Origin: Clusia tigrina
Taxonomy: Eukaryota; Arthropoda; Insecta; Diptera; Clusiidae
Assembly (NCBI GenBank): GCA_920105625.2
Contig: CAKKTE020000276.1
Span: 341,857 to 405,856, forward strand
Length of the DNA: 64,000 nt
Reading direction: 5' to 3'
Below, piece after piece: positions 21,701-32,646 of this stretch. Position numbers and translations under genes: made by a program. Below the pieces are notes generated by a model. It worked only from the letters and a program-made list of their open reading frames with translations. It had not been told where the DNA came from and did no database searches. How positions within the stretch are numbered: position 1 is the stretch's first letter; each line of letters begins with the position of its first letter.

Positions 21701-24700
21701 AGCATTTGAATGTTGCAAACTTTGATAGGTGTAGGACGCACCGTATAGAAGTTAGGGCCATTTGAAGGTTTAGCAGTGTTTGGTTTGGGACTCAAGGGTA
21801 GCATTGCTATGAGCGAAATCTTAAATTGATAAGAGGTACTAGTACTTTATTGGCACAACATTTCAAGGTTTTCTGACGCTCCAGTAAAAAATTACAAGCA
21901 TTTGAATGTTGCAAACTTTGGTAGGTGTAGGATGCACCGTATAGAAGTTAGGGCGATTTGAAGTTTTATCAGTGTTTGATTATGGGACTCAAGGGTAGAA
22001 TAGCTACGAGCGATAGCTTAGATTGATAAGAGGTTCGAGTACTTTATTGTCACAAAATTTCAAGGGTTTATGACGCTCCAGTAAAAAGTATAATAGCATT
22101 TGAATGTTGCAAACTTTGATAGGTGTAGGACGCACCGTATTGAAGTTAGGGCCATTTGAAGTTTTAACTGTGTTTGATTTTGGGACCCAAGGGTAGCATA
22201 GCTATTAGCGATTGCTTAACATGATAAGAGGCTCGAGTACTTTATTGTCACAAAATTTCAAGGTTTTATGACGCTCCAGTAAAAAGTTACAAGCATTTGA
22301 ATGTTGCAAACTTTGATAGGTATAAGACGCACCGAACAGAAGTTAGGGCCATTTGAAATTTTATCAGTATTTTATTTTGGGACTCAATGGTAGCATAGCT
22401 ATGAGTGATAGCTTAAATTTATAAGAGGCACGAGTACTTTATTGTCACCAAATTTTAAGGTTTTATGACGCTCCAGTAAAAATTGCAAGCATTGGATTGT
22501 TGCAAACTTTGATAGGTATAGGACGCACCGTATAGAAGTTAGGGCCATTTAAAGCATTAGCAGTGTTTGATTTGCGACTCAATGGTAGCACAGCTATGAG
22601 CGATAGCTTAAACTGATAAGAGGTACGAGTAATTTATTGTCACAACATTTCAATGTTTTATGAATCTCCAGTAAAAAATTACAAGCATTTGAATGTTGCA
22701 AACTTTGATATGTGTAGGGTGCACCGCATAGAAGTTAGGGCCATGTGAAGTTTTATCAGTGTTTGATTTTGGGACTCAAGGGTAGAATAGCTCTGAGCGA
22801 TAGCTTAAATTGATAAGAGGTACGAGTAGTTTATTTTCACAACATTTCAATGTTTTATGAATCTCCAGTAAAAAATTACAAGCATTTGAATGTTGCAAAC
22901 TTTGACAGCTGTAGGATGCACCGCATAGAAGTTAGGGCCATTTTAAGTTTTAGCAGTGTTTGATTTGTGACTCAAGGGTACCATAGCTATGAGCGATAAC
23001 TTAAATTGATAAGAGGCACGAGTACTTTATTGTCACAACATTTCAGAGTTTTATGACGCTCCAGTAAAAACTTTAATAGCTTTTGAATGTTGCAAACTTT
23101 GATAGGTGTAGAACGCACCATATAGAAGTTAGGGCCATTTGAAGTTTTATCAGTGTTTTATTTTGGGACTCAAGGGTGGCATAGCTATGAGCGATAACTT
23201 AAAAGGATATGAGGCTTCAGTACTTTATTGTCACTAAATTTCAAGGTTTTATGACGCTCCAGTAAAGAGTTACAAGCATTTGAATGTTGCAAACTTTGAT
23301 AGGTCGCACCGTACAGAAGTTAGGACCCTTTGCAATTTTATCATTGTTTTATTTATTACTCGATGGTAGCGTAGCTATAAGCGATAGCTTAAAGAGGCAC
23401 GAGTACTTTATTCTCACAAAATTGCAAGGTTTTATGAAGCGTCAGTAAAAAGTTTAATAACATTTGAAAGTTGCAAACTTTGATAGGTGTAGGACGCACC
23501 GAAGTTAGGGCCATTTGAAGTTTTAGCAGTGTTGGATTTTGGGACTCAAGGGTAGCATAGCTTTGATCGATAGCTTAAATTGATAAGAGACACGAGTAAT
23601 TTATTGTCAACAAAATTTCAAGGTTTTATGACGCTTCAGTAAAAAGTGACATGCATTTGAATGTTGCAAAACTTTGATATGTGTAGGGCTCACCGTATAG
23701 AAGTTACGGCCATTTGAAGTTTTAGCAGTGCTTGATTTGGGACTCACGGGTAGCATAGCTATGATCGATAACTTAAATTGATAAGAGGCACGAGTACTTT
23801 ATTGTCACAAAATTTCAAGGGTTTATGACGCTCCAGTAAAAAGTATAATAGCATTTGAATGTTGCAAACTTTGATATATGTAGGACGCACCGTATAAAAG
23901 TACGGGCCATTTGAAGTTGTATCAGTGTTTGATTTTGTGACTCAAGGGTAGCATAGCTCTGAGCGATAGCTTAAATTGATAAGAGGCACGAGTACTTTAT
24001 TGTCACAAAATTTCAAGGTTTTATGACGCTTCAGTAAAAAGTATAATAGAATCTGAATGTTGCAAACTTTGATAGGTGTAGGACGCACTGTATTGAAGTT
24101 AGGGCCATTTGAAGTTTTATCAGTATTTGATTTTTGGACTCAAGGGTAGCATAGCTCTGAGCGATAGATTAAATTTATAAGAGGCACGAGTACTTTATTG
24201 TCACCAAATTTTAAGATTTTATGACGCTCAAGTAAAAAGTTACAAGCATTGGATTGTTGCAAACTTTGATAGGTATAGGACGCACCGCATAGAAGTTAGG
24301 GCCATGTGAAGTTTTATCAGTGTTTGATTTTGGGACTCAAGGGTAGAATAGCTATGAGCGATAGCTTAAATTTATAAGAGGCACGAGTACTGTATTGTCA
24401 CCAAATTTTAAGGCTTTATGACGCTCCAGTAAAAACTTACAAGCATTGGATTGTTGCAAACTTTGATAGGTATAGGACGCATAGTATAGAAGTTAGGGCC
24501 ATTTGAAGTTTTAGCAGTGTTTGATTTGGGACTCAATGATAGCATAGCTATGAGCGATGGCTTAAATTGATAAGAGGCACGAGTAATTTATTGTCACAAA
24601 ATTTCAAGGTTTTATGACGCTTCAGTAAAAAGTTACAAGCATTTGAATGTTGCAAACTTTGATATGTGAAGGACGCACCCTACAAAAGTTAGGGCCATTT

Positions 24701-24931
24701 GAAGTTTTCTCAGTGTTTGATTTGTTACTCCAGCGTAGCTATGAGCGATAACTTATATTGATAAGAGGTACGAGTACTTTATTGTCACAACATTTCAATG
24801 TTTTATGCCGTTCCAGTTAAAAATTACAAGCATTTGAATGTTGCAAATTTTGATATGTGTAGGGTGCACCGCATAGAAGTTAGGGCCATGTGAAGTTTTA
24901 TCAGTATTTTATTTTGGGACTCAATGGTAGC

Positions 24932-24936
24932 TTACC
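24932..24936. repeat. Probable decayed target duplication of element 2 (TTACC / ATATC)
   Basis: The left flank ends ggtagc-TTACC and the right flank begins ATATC-taagagcg (30359-30363). Together they reconstitute the satellite stretch ggtagc-NNNNN-tatgagcg exactly in phase, where satellite variants carry atacc or atatc. The two five-base copies differ at two positions, as expected for an old insertion. Confidence 0.7.
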
Positions 24937-25201
24937 TGTAATTATATTTGTAATTATTCTAAAACTTTTGTAATTATATTTGTAATTATTTGTTAACAAA
25001 ATTAAAAATTAATAATTCAAACTGTAATTATATTTGTAGTGTGGTTGGTTTAATTTTCAGTGCCAGCTCCTTGGTTGTTTAGAATTTGCTGGTTTCTTCC
25101 CGGCTGCTCTTCTGCTACTCACTCGTTCATTAAAAATTACCGGGCGAGTTTGTTCTTCGGCGAGACATCTTGCGGCGAAGACAGTAGCTTTTACTGCGAT
25201 A
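24937..25201 (-). repeat. Element 2 LTR, left copy (3' LTR in element orientation)
   Basis: 265 bp, starting tgtaattatatttg on the plus strand. It is alignable without gaps to 30094-30358 with about 13 substitutions. The outer end is AT-rich with two copies of a ttgtaattatatttgtaatt motif; the inner end is GC-richer (gggcgagttt, cttgcggcgaag). The inner terminus has decayed from ggaca to cgata. On the minus strand the bases before it (GGGCAGTGGGA, plus-strand 25202-25212) are a plausible remnant of the polypurine tract. Confidence 0.9.
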
Positions 25202-25829
25202 TCCCACTGCCCGGTGGATTCATACTGGGATCCACGAAACTTAAAGCGGCTAGCTTAGATGCAGGTCGACGGATAATACCGCGGCGGGTGGGTACCGCGG
25301 CACTCCGGACTTGGCCGTCCTTCGCATTGAAGACTTCAATGCCAACGCCCTTTGACCCGTTGGCTTCTTGGAAAGACAGGATCGCATACAACAACCAGTT
25401 GGTCTACTCTTAGTGGTGAGGCTGTACTCCTCCATTTTTGTCGGTGCAAAAGTTGTGGCAAGTACTCCACAATCCACCTTTTCCGCAGACGATCCTTCAG
25501 GTTCTGCGCAATTCTCCATTGTTTGCGCAAACAGATTTTCTCATCTTCCGGTGCAGGTGTTTGAGTGAATTGAGGCAGCCACTCAAGAAGTGGTTCGGAG
25601 TAAGTGGTTCCTCTTCTTCATGGGTTATAGGAAGTTCTGTAAGTGGACGGCTGTTTATTATATTTTCCGCCTCAATCAGTGCGCTGCGGAAGGTCTCCAA
25701 GCATAGTGCCTCATCCTTCAGGGTTCTCTGTAGCAGGCGTTTCACGCATTGGACAAGCCGCTCCCAACAACCTGCAGCGCTAGGATTGGCTGGGCAATTA
25801 AAAATCCACTCTATGTTTTCCTTTGACAT
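25191..25829 (-). pseudogene. pol: Element 2 integrase C-terminus and DUF5641 remnant
   Basis: Three overlapping frames carry successive parts. The first (25829-25497) has NIEWIFNCPANPSAAGCWER, whose Glu is the last residue of the integrase triad, then ENIINSRPLTELP and LTPNHFLSG. The second (about 25530-25336) has QWRIAQNLKDRLRKRWIVEY and QLVVVCDP. The third (about 25394-25191) has AKDGQVRSAAVPTRRG and RRPASKLAAL, the usual end of DUF5641. At least two frameshifts separate them. The last frame terminates 11 bases inside the left LTR. The integrase core with the two catalytic Asp residues is missing upstream: at about 25860 the sequence jumps from the zinc domain's trailing PTDRLTP motif to this fragment. 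Confidence 0.88.
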
Positions 25830-25860
25830 TGCTTTGAGTAAAAGGTCGGACTTACGGTGT

Positions 25861-26073
25861 TAGGCGGTCTGTGGGTAACTGTCCCATAAGTGGCACAGAT
25901 GGCTTGGCTCGACCGGTAATACAAATGACACAATCCCTCTTGATCCTTTTTAATAATGTGCAAGCATGAGGCACCCAGAACTTTGGGCGCATTTCATTTA
26001 TTGTTAGGCAGTCGTTCTGGTGATGTCTCTTTTGGTGCTAATGCTTCATTATCAGCTGCGACACGCGATGTTT
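25861..26073 (-). pseudogene. pol: Element 2 integrase zinc-binding domain remnant
   Basis: Reading the minus strand between the RNase H frame and the C-terminal integrase piece, one frame shows HHQNDCLTINEMRPKFWVP followed by LLKRIKRDCVICITGRAKP and MGQLPTDRLTP. This is the His-His-Cys-Cys zinc domain (integrase H2C2) and its linker as found in BEL/Pao. It is out of frame with the RNase H frame, which stops at 26074, and is cut at about 25860. I read these motifs directly from the nucleotides, and the limits are approximate. Confidence 0.8.
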
Positions 26074-27066
26074 CTAGGTTAATATTATCGGGCGTCGGGC
26101 TGATTCAGGGATGTAATTAGCGGCGTCGATTCTTCCGTTTACTCTTAGCAGACCATCAGGATACATCATCGGCGTGAGCTTAAATATGGCACTGGTCTTT
26201 GGAATGCCTGTACTTGCACGTAGGGCTGACAATTCATCTGCAAATGACTCGTATTTTACGCGACAGCATACAAATTTTTCAGCATCAGAAACTTCAGCTG
26301 CGGTGAGCTCTCCAAAGTGACGGGATCTAGATTTGGCGTTGCGAATGAACCGAAATATCCATGCTGTCACCCTCAACGTCTTCATGTAGGATAAAAAGTT
26401 AATCAAACTATCAAGAATATTGTCTGTGTTTATTATGTGTAACACGTGATTAACATCTTCTTCAGATACACAGTGCTCTGAGTGGAGCATCCCAGCTTCT
26501 CGAGGCCAGTGTATTTCTTTTTGGCACAATAAATCTGGACCCAATATCCAACGGCTGTCTTGTTCTACATACTGTCGCAACTTGGCTCTAGTTGCATCGT
26601 CGGCGACGTTCATCGATGTTGGTATCCAGCGCCATTGCATCGGCGTGGAAGTGGCAAGTATCTCAGCAATTCGGTAGGCAACGAATTGCTTATACTTACG
26701 GGTTGTGGAACGAAGACAAAGCAGAATTGTCTTGGAATCGCTCCAAAATGTCGTAGCGTTGATCTTGAAATCATGACAGTCTTCAATCGAAGTCTTCAGT
26801 CGGCTTCCTAGTACGGCCGCTTGCAATTTCAGGCGCGGTACGGTCATACCCTTTGCAGGTGCACATCTCGTTTTGGCGGCAACGAATGCGACTTCTACCT
26901 CGTTTGCTTTGCAAACACGCAAAAAGGCGACTGCTGTAAATGCACTTTCACTAGCATCAACGAATATGTGCAGCTGTATATCATCGGCATTCGGCAACAA
27001 ATACAACAAGCAACGCGGGACTGAAAAGTTTTTCACGCCCTGAAAAACGTTCCACCATGCAACCAC
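26074..27066 (-). pseudogene. pol: Element 2 RNase H and pre-integrase region
   Basis: A 330-codon frame without an ATG, shifted relative to RT by one base near 27060. RNase H motifs: LHIFVDASESAF (Asp37), VPRLKLQAAV, TFWSDSKTIL (Asp110) and MNVADDATRA (Asp156/157). In the third conserved position this copy has Lys80 where the family and element 1 (IPRLELSAA) have a catalytic Glu, so RNase H activity should be lost. Residues 170-330 match the spacer before the integrase, with AIFKLTPMMYPDGLLRVNGR (the LRVGGRI-type motif). The frame stops at 26074 just before the zinc domain. Confidence 0.9.
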
Positions 27067-28070
27067 TGTTTCTCTAAATCTGAAGGCAGCTGCTCATCCC
27101 ACTGGATTTTCCGCTTCCACAGCGACTGCAGAAGTAGCTTGGCGAAAATAGTGATGTTGGCTAGGAGGCCAAAGGGGTCGTATATAGCCATAACGATTCC
27201 CAGCAACTCTCTCTTAGTCGGTGTTCTCCTGTACTCCAGCACCTGGCGTGGAATTCTATGGAACTTAAAGTGGAATTCAAACCTGTCCACTCCAGAGTTC
27301 CAAAACATACCCAGCACCTTCTCTGTTGTTGGCTGCAGTTCAGTGTTGACAACTTCTTGTTTCTTGACTTGGCTACCATTCAGTTTGATCTGCAGCTTCT
27401 TGCAGTTTGATACGAAATTTCTGAGCGTGAATCCTGCGGCAGCGTTTATCTTCCGGGCCTCAAACATTACCTTCTCGGCCACCTGTACGTCATCAAAACT
27501 TATGACCAGGTCATCCACATAGGTGTTGTCAATGATAGCTTTTGCGCCACCTGGCATGTGAGGCAAAAACTGTGCTGCGTTCACGTATTTTATGTATTCT
27601 GCACAACACGGCGAACAAATCGCTCCGAAGATCATCGACATCATTGAGTAGACACGGATTGGCTCGGCTGAATTTCCGTCTCTCCAAAGAAAGCGCTGTG
27701 AGTCCTGGTCTTCAGCTCGTATGCGGTCTTGTGAGAACATTTCTTGAATATCTCCTGCAACAGCGATACCTCTTTGTCGAAATGTGTGCATGATGGCCAA
27801 AAGTGGATGCGCATGCTCAGGACCCTTTAATAATACTGAGTTGAGCGATACGTTAGAAATAGCAGCTGCAGCATCAAACACAATACGAAGCTTATCCGGC
27901 TTATGCGGGTTCACTACACCAAAGTGAGGAAGGTACCAGGTTGTAGGACTATGTCTCTCAGCAGCCTCTGGTGACAACAATTTGGCGTACCCCTCGTCAA
28001 TGTATTTGGCGACTTTCATTTTATATCTGGCTGCAAAAGCGGCATCCCGGACATCTTCGCCTCAATATTT
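27033..28070 (-). pseudogene. pol: Element 2 reverse transcriptase (Pao type)
   Basis: The open frame runs 28019-27033, and the same frame extends upstream to about 28064 before a shift. It contains YLPHFGVVNP, KLRIVFDA, IAVAGDIQEMF (catalytic Asp90), the SMIFGAICSPCCA stretch and the catalytic YVDD at 167-170, then ILGMFW-like VLGMFWN, TKRELLGIV and DPFGLL. These are the successive blocks of a Pao-type RT. Catalytic residues are intact although the frame is broken on both sides. The stop at 27033 follows a frameshift; the RNase H continues in another frame overlapping by 34 bases. Confidence 0.92.
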
Positions 28071-28475
28071 AAAAGGCGGTGCTTGGCCATAACATAGCTC
28101 TGCGGCAGCTTAGTAGCATCGTTGCGCCATAATAGACCAACTTCATAGCGTTGGCCGATGTCTTGTGTGGTCTCAATCAATATTTTCCTTGCTCTGGCGT
28201 TCTCATCTGACTCCAGGACTGTGCTGGTGCTGCGGACTCCAAAACTTTCTACAGAAAAGTACTCTTCGACTTATCTGTTCAGTTGTGTTAAAGTAGATGC
28301 TTCTTTGACGTGCAACACCCTTGACATTGAGGTGGTGCTTGAGTGAAGTGGCCCATATGCCACCCAACCCAACATAGTTGCGCAGCGATAGGTTGATCTG
28401 GACCGGCGGCGACAGTTTTCTCTGACATGCCTAAAAAACTATTATCCAATCCCAGCAGCAGGACCGGTCTGTGAA
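28071..28475 (-). pseudogene. pol: Element 2 protease-RT linker remnant, several frames
   Basis: No long frame is open here, but short stretches match the region between DUF1758 protease and RT in BEL/Pao: PVLLLGLDNSFLGMSEKT just after a frameshift near 28475, then WVGWHMGH, and DIGQRYEVGLLWRNDATKLP with SYVMAKHRLLNIEAK before the RT. At least two further frame changes are needed. It is evidently coding sequence that has decayed. Confidence 0.75.
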
Positions 28476-29660
28476 GTGCGCATGCTGTTGCTTGATGAAT
28501 GTCTGCATTGGTAAATTAAGCTGCTTCACGGTGCGTACGTTTCTGAGTAGGTACTCCTGGCCACCACACTCTGCACGTACGTTCAAGCGTACTTTTTTCG
28601 ATGGCGCCGTGGTTTGCTTCTCTCCATACCACCTCCTCCTTGCTTGGTGCGGCTGCGGGGGTTGATGTTGGCGCATAGCTGTACTTGCTAGGGCTGGTAT
28701 CAAGTTCACTACCTTTGCGAGTTCACTAACCCAGTCGGCAAAGGCTTCAACGGTGGCATAAGGCGTTATATTCGAGGCGTGTCGACTGCATTCATATTGC
28801 TTGGTGGGCGGAAGCTTTACAATAAGCTGCTCAAGAAGAGTAGGGTTGGCCAAATGGTGATCGCATTTTGCTGACTTAAAAAAGGCGACAATATTTCGGA
28901 CGCAGTTTGAGAATTCCAACACTTGCTCAAGTCGATTCTCATAAATCGGTGGGAACTACTGCACCTTTTGCAGGTGCGAGCGGATCAATAAGTGAGAGCG
29001 TCCAAAATTGAACTCTAACTCCTGCATGACTTTGGTCACGTCGTAAGGATATATGAGTAGTGACATCACAGCGCGCTTCGCATTCCCTTGAACTGCCTTA
29101 TGCAAACGCATAAGGTTCTGGCGATTATTATAACCAAATTCATTGGTTGTGTCTCTGAAGTTGGCTAAAAACAGGGGCCAATCTTCAGGTTCTCCATCGA
29201 AAGATGGCAGTGGATATAACTTATCGCCGGGGCTATCGGTAAAGGTCATAACACCATTATACGGCGTCGATGTATTTGGTGGCTGCGATTGCGGCATCTG
29301 CTGTGGTTGCTGCGTCGACGTTTGTGCGTTTTGCAGCGGTGATTGTACACTTTCATGAAAAGAGGATTCATTACACCCAACAACGGATGCACCCTTATCC
29401 ACTCGAGTGCGAAGTTGTTGAATCTCTATTTAGCCACGATGCATCTCTTTACGTAGTTCGTCAACAGATTCGCGCAGTATATTTATACTGCTGAAAAGCT
29501 GCGCCAGTTGTTCACTAGTTACAACTGCTTGCGGCTGCGCTTGGCCCTGTGTTCCCCCGTTGGCCATTTGTATTACTCTGCTGTCCAATGAATCCGAGCT
29601 TTCCTCTCTGTCGTCTACTTTTGCTGATTCTAATTTTTTTGATTTCGTTCGAGTCAACAT
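28431..29660 (-). pseudogene. gag: Element 2 Gag with fused protease fragment, two nonsense codons
   Basis: A single phase runs from a true ATG at 29658-29660 to 28431, interrupted by TAA at 29430-29432 and TAG at 28956-28958. The N-terminal part is charged (LTRTKSKKLESAKVDDREES) and likely a coiled coil (INILRESVDELRKEM). Next is a Gln/Pro-rich linker, then the DUF1759 region from YPLPSFDGEPEDWPLFLANF across the second stop to VKLPPTKQY. Near 28,590-28,620 the sequence passes directly from a basic stretch (ARRRWYGEKQ) to the late protease part (GGQEYLLRNVRTVKQLNLPM). The Cys-His knuckles and the protease DxGS active site are absent, an internal deletion. It ends out of frame at 28431. Confidence 0.88.
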
Positions 29661-30093
29661 TTATTTTTCTTTTATATAAGGTCTGTTCAATTTCAACAGC
29701 TGCTTGGTTCGGCACTGCAATACCGATCGAAAATTATTTGCAGCAGTTTGTTCTGGTAGAATCGATTAATTTTGAAATTAACAGATGTCGGTAATGTTGT
29801 TCGTATTTTTTTAAGAAATGGCTGTTGCAAATTATCAACCATTGTTGATGACGTCACAAAAATGCTCTCGGAAGCACTATCGCTGCGAAGGCGAAGTACG
29901 GCAGTATTTGTTATGGGATGGCTTTGACGATGCACACAGATCTTGAAACAGCTCTGCGGTGGCTATTCTAGCGATCCTGTAAGTATAATTACCTGCGGCG
30001 GTGACTGCACGGAGTATATTAATTCCTAATAATTATCGAAATGGCGGTGAAAATGCTGTGGTGGTAGCGGAAGAAAGCAAATTCTAAAACTTT
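29661..30093 (-). other. Element 2 leader between 5' LTR and gag
   Basis: 433 bp of untranslated leader in element orientation. I could not find a primer binding site: no TGG-initiated tRNA complement lies next to the LTR end. Instead the first bases repeat an LTR motif (attctaaaactttt at 30081-30094). An 80-codon frame at 29693-29935 starts with GTG, not ATG, and has no recognisable domain, so I do not call it a gene. Confidence 0.7.
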
Positions 30094-30358
30094 TGTAATT
30101 ATATTTGTAATTATTCTAAAACTTTTGTAATTATATTTGTAATTATTTGTTAACAAAATTAAAAATTATTAATTCAAACTGTAATTATATTTGTAGTGTG
30201 GTTGGTTTAAATTTCAGTGCCAGCTCCTTGGTTGTTAAAAATTTGCTGCTTTCTACCCGGTTGCTCTTCTGCTACTCACTCTTTCATTAAAAATTACCGG
30301 GCGAGTTCGTACTTCGGCGAGACGTCTTGCGGCGAAGACAGTAGCTTTTACTGGGACA
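30094..30358 (-). repeat. Element 2 LTR, right copy (5' LTR in element orientation)
   Basis: 265 bp, ending gggaca on the plus strand (minus-strand TGTCCC start), so this copy keeps the TG...CA termini. It is about 95% identical to 24937-25201. It would have been the promoter-bearing LTR. Confidence 0.9.
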
Positions 30359-32348
30359 ATATCTAAGAGCGATAGCTTAAATTGATAAGAGGCTCGAGGA
30401 CTTTATTGTCACAAAATTTCAAGGTTTTATGACGCTCCAGTAAAAAGTTACAAGCATTTGAATGTTGCAAACGCACCGTACAAAAGTTAGGGCCATTTGA
30501 AATTTTATCAGTGTTTTATTTTAGAACTCAATGGTAGCATAGCTATGAGCGATAACTTAAATATATAAGAGGCACGAGTTCTTTATTGTCACAAAATTTC
30601 AATGACTTATGGCGCTCCAGTAAAAAGTTACAAGCATTTGAATGTTGCAAACTTTGATTAGTGAAGGACGCACCGTACAGAAGTTAGGGCCATTTGAAAT
30701 TTTATCAGTGTTTGATTTGGGACTCAATGGTAGCATAGCTATGAGCGATAGCTTAAATTGATAAGAGGCACGAGTACTTTATTGTCACAACATTTTAATG
30801 TTTTATGACGCTCCAGTAAAAAATTACAAGCATTTGAATGTTGCAAACTTTGATAGGTGTAGGATGCACCGCATAGAAGTTAGGGCCATGTGAAGTTTTA
30901 TCAGTGTTTGATTTTGGGACTCAAGGGTAGAATAGCTATGAGCGATAGCTTAAATTGATAAGAGATACGAGTACCTTATTGTCACAAAATTTCAAGGTTT
31001 TATGACACTTCAGTAAAAAGTTACAAGCATTTGAATGTTGCAAACTTTGATAGGTATAAGACGCACCGTACAGAAGTTAGGGCCATTTGAAATTTTATCA
31101 GTATTTTATTTTGGGACTCAATGGTAGCATAGATACGAGCGATAGCTTAAATTTATAAGAGGCACGAGTACTTTATTGTCACCAAATTTTAAGCTTTTAT
31201 GATGCTCCAGTAAAAAGTTACAAGCATTGGATTGTTGCAAACTTTGATAGGTTAAGGACGCACCGCATAGAAGTTAGCCCCATTTGAAGTTTTAGCAGTG
31301 TTTGATTTGGGACTCAATGGTAGCATAGCTATGAGCGATAGCTTAAATTGATAAGAGGTACGAGTACTTTATTGTCACAACATTTCAATGTTTTATGACG
31401 CTCCTGTAAAAAATTGCAAGCATTTGAATATTGCCAACTTTGATAGGTGTAGGATGCACCCTATTGAAGTTTAGGGCCGTATAGAAGTTAGGGCCATTTG
31501 AAGTTTTATCAATGTTTGATTTTGGCACTCAAGGGTGGCATAGCTATGACCGATAGCTTAAATTGATAAGAGGCACGAGTACTTTATAGTCACAAAATTG
31601 CAAGTTGTCACAAAATTGACGCTTTAGTAAAAAGTTTAATAGCATTTGAAAGTTGCAAACATTGATAGGTGTAGGACGCACCGTATAGAAGTTAGGGCCA
31701 TTTGAAGTTTTAGCAGTATTTGATTTAAGACTCAAGGATAGCATAGCTATGAGCGATGGCTTAAATTGATAAAAGGCACGAGTACTTTATTGTCACAAAA
31801 TTTTAAGGTTAATGACGCTCCAGTAAAAAGCTAGAAGCATTGGATTGTTGCAACCTTTGATTGGTATAGGACGCACCGTACAGAAGATAAAGCCATTTGA
31901 AGTTTTAGCAGTGTTTGATTTGGGACTCAACGGTAGCATAGATTTAGCGAGTACTTTATTGTCACAAAATTTCAATGTCTTATGACGCTCCAGTAAAAAG
32001 TTACAAGCATTTGAATGTTGCAAACTTTGATTGGTGAAGGACGCACTGTACAGAAGTTAGGGCCATTTGAAGTTTTATCAGTGTTTGATTTGGGACTCAA
32101 GGGTAGCATAGCTATGAGCGTTAACTTAGATGGATAAGAGGCTCGAGTTCTTTATTGTCACAAAATTGCAAGGTTTAATGACGCTCCAGTAAATGGTTAC
32201 GAGCATTTGAATTTTGCAAACTTTGATAGGTATAGGACGCACGGCTATGAGCGATAACTTAAATGGATACGAGGCTTGAGTACTTTATTGTCACAAAATG
32301 TCAAGGTTTTATGACGCTCCAGTAAAAAGTTACAAGCATTTGAATGTT

Positions 32349-32646
32349 GCAAACTTTGATAGGTATAGGACGCACTGGACAGAAGTTAGGGCCATTTAAA
32401 GTTTTAGCAGTGTTTGATTTGGGACTGAAGGGTAGCATAGCTATGAGCGATAGCTTAAATTGATAAGAGGCACGAGTACTTTATAGTCAAACATGTTGCA
32501 AACTTTGATAGGTATAGGACGCACTGGACAGAAGTTAGGGCCATTTAAAGTTTTAGCAGTGTTTGATTTGGGACTGAAGGGTAGCATAGCTATGAGCGAT
32601 AGCTTAAATTGATAAGAGGCACGAGTACTTTATAGTCAAACATTTC
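32349..32646 (+). repeat. Tandem pair of 149-bp short satellite units
   Basis: 32349-32497 and 32498-32646 share the same private variants (ggacgcactggacag, gggactgaagggtag, tatagtcaaacat). The junction fuses tagtcaaacat to gttgcaaac, skipping the tttcaagg...gcatttgaat part of the unit, so the repeat length falls from about 196 to 149 bp. Confidence 0.85.

Larger units (their letters stand above)
12446..24936 (+). repeat. Satellite array, middle segment
   Basis: About 64 monomers of the same family and orientation as the left segment. Several zones are visible. 12.5-14.2 kb has gtataagacgcaccgaacag and atattgggactcaatgg variants. 14.3-17.8 kb is dominated by types shared with 1-6 kb (ttattggcacaac, gagcatgtagtacg, ggatttgaaagagtag). 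18-25 kb again has the caatgg type plus a gtgtagggtgcaccgcatag type. One monomer near 13668 lost about 35 bp (gctcccgtaatatgtgtaggg). Monomers at 19.7-20.1 kb recur at 20.7-21.05 kb almost unchanged. I see no genes; the scattered short frames are satellite. Confidence 0.95.
24937..30358 (-). mobile_element. BEL/Pao LTR retrotransposon, element 2 (5.4 kb, degenerate)
   Basis: Flanked by 265-bp LTRs (24937-25201 and 30094-30358) with about 13 differences, so clearly older than element 1. Minus-strand coding remnants in order are Gag (28431-29660), a truncated protease (about 28070-28650), RT (27033-28070), RNase H (26074-27066), the integrase zinc domain (25861-26073), the integrase C-terminus and DUF5641 (25202-25829). 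The proteins resemble those of element 1 only in their motifs, so this is a different BEL/Pao lineage, not another copy. It carries at least two nonsense codons in gag, four or more frameshifts, and deletions that removed the zinc knuckles with the protease active site and most of the integrase core. It cannot be autonomous. Confidence 0.95.

Noticed and set aside
25060..25863. Several plus-strand frames in element 2
   Set aside because: They are antisense to recognisable integrase/DUF5641 remnants and have no known domain.
29693..29935. 80-codon minus-strand frame in the element 2 leader
   Set aside because: It begins with GTG, has no recognisable domain, and lies in the expected untranslated leader.
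24937..30358. Element 2 as a second copy of element 1
   Set aside because: LTR length and sequence differ entirely, and the proteins share only family motifs.
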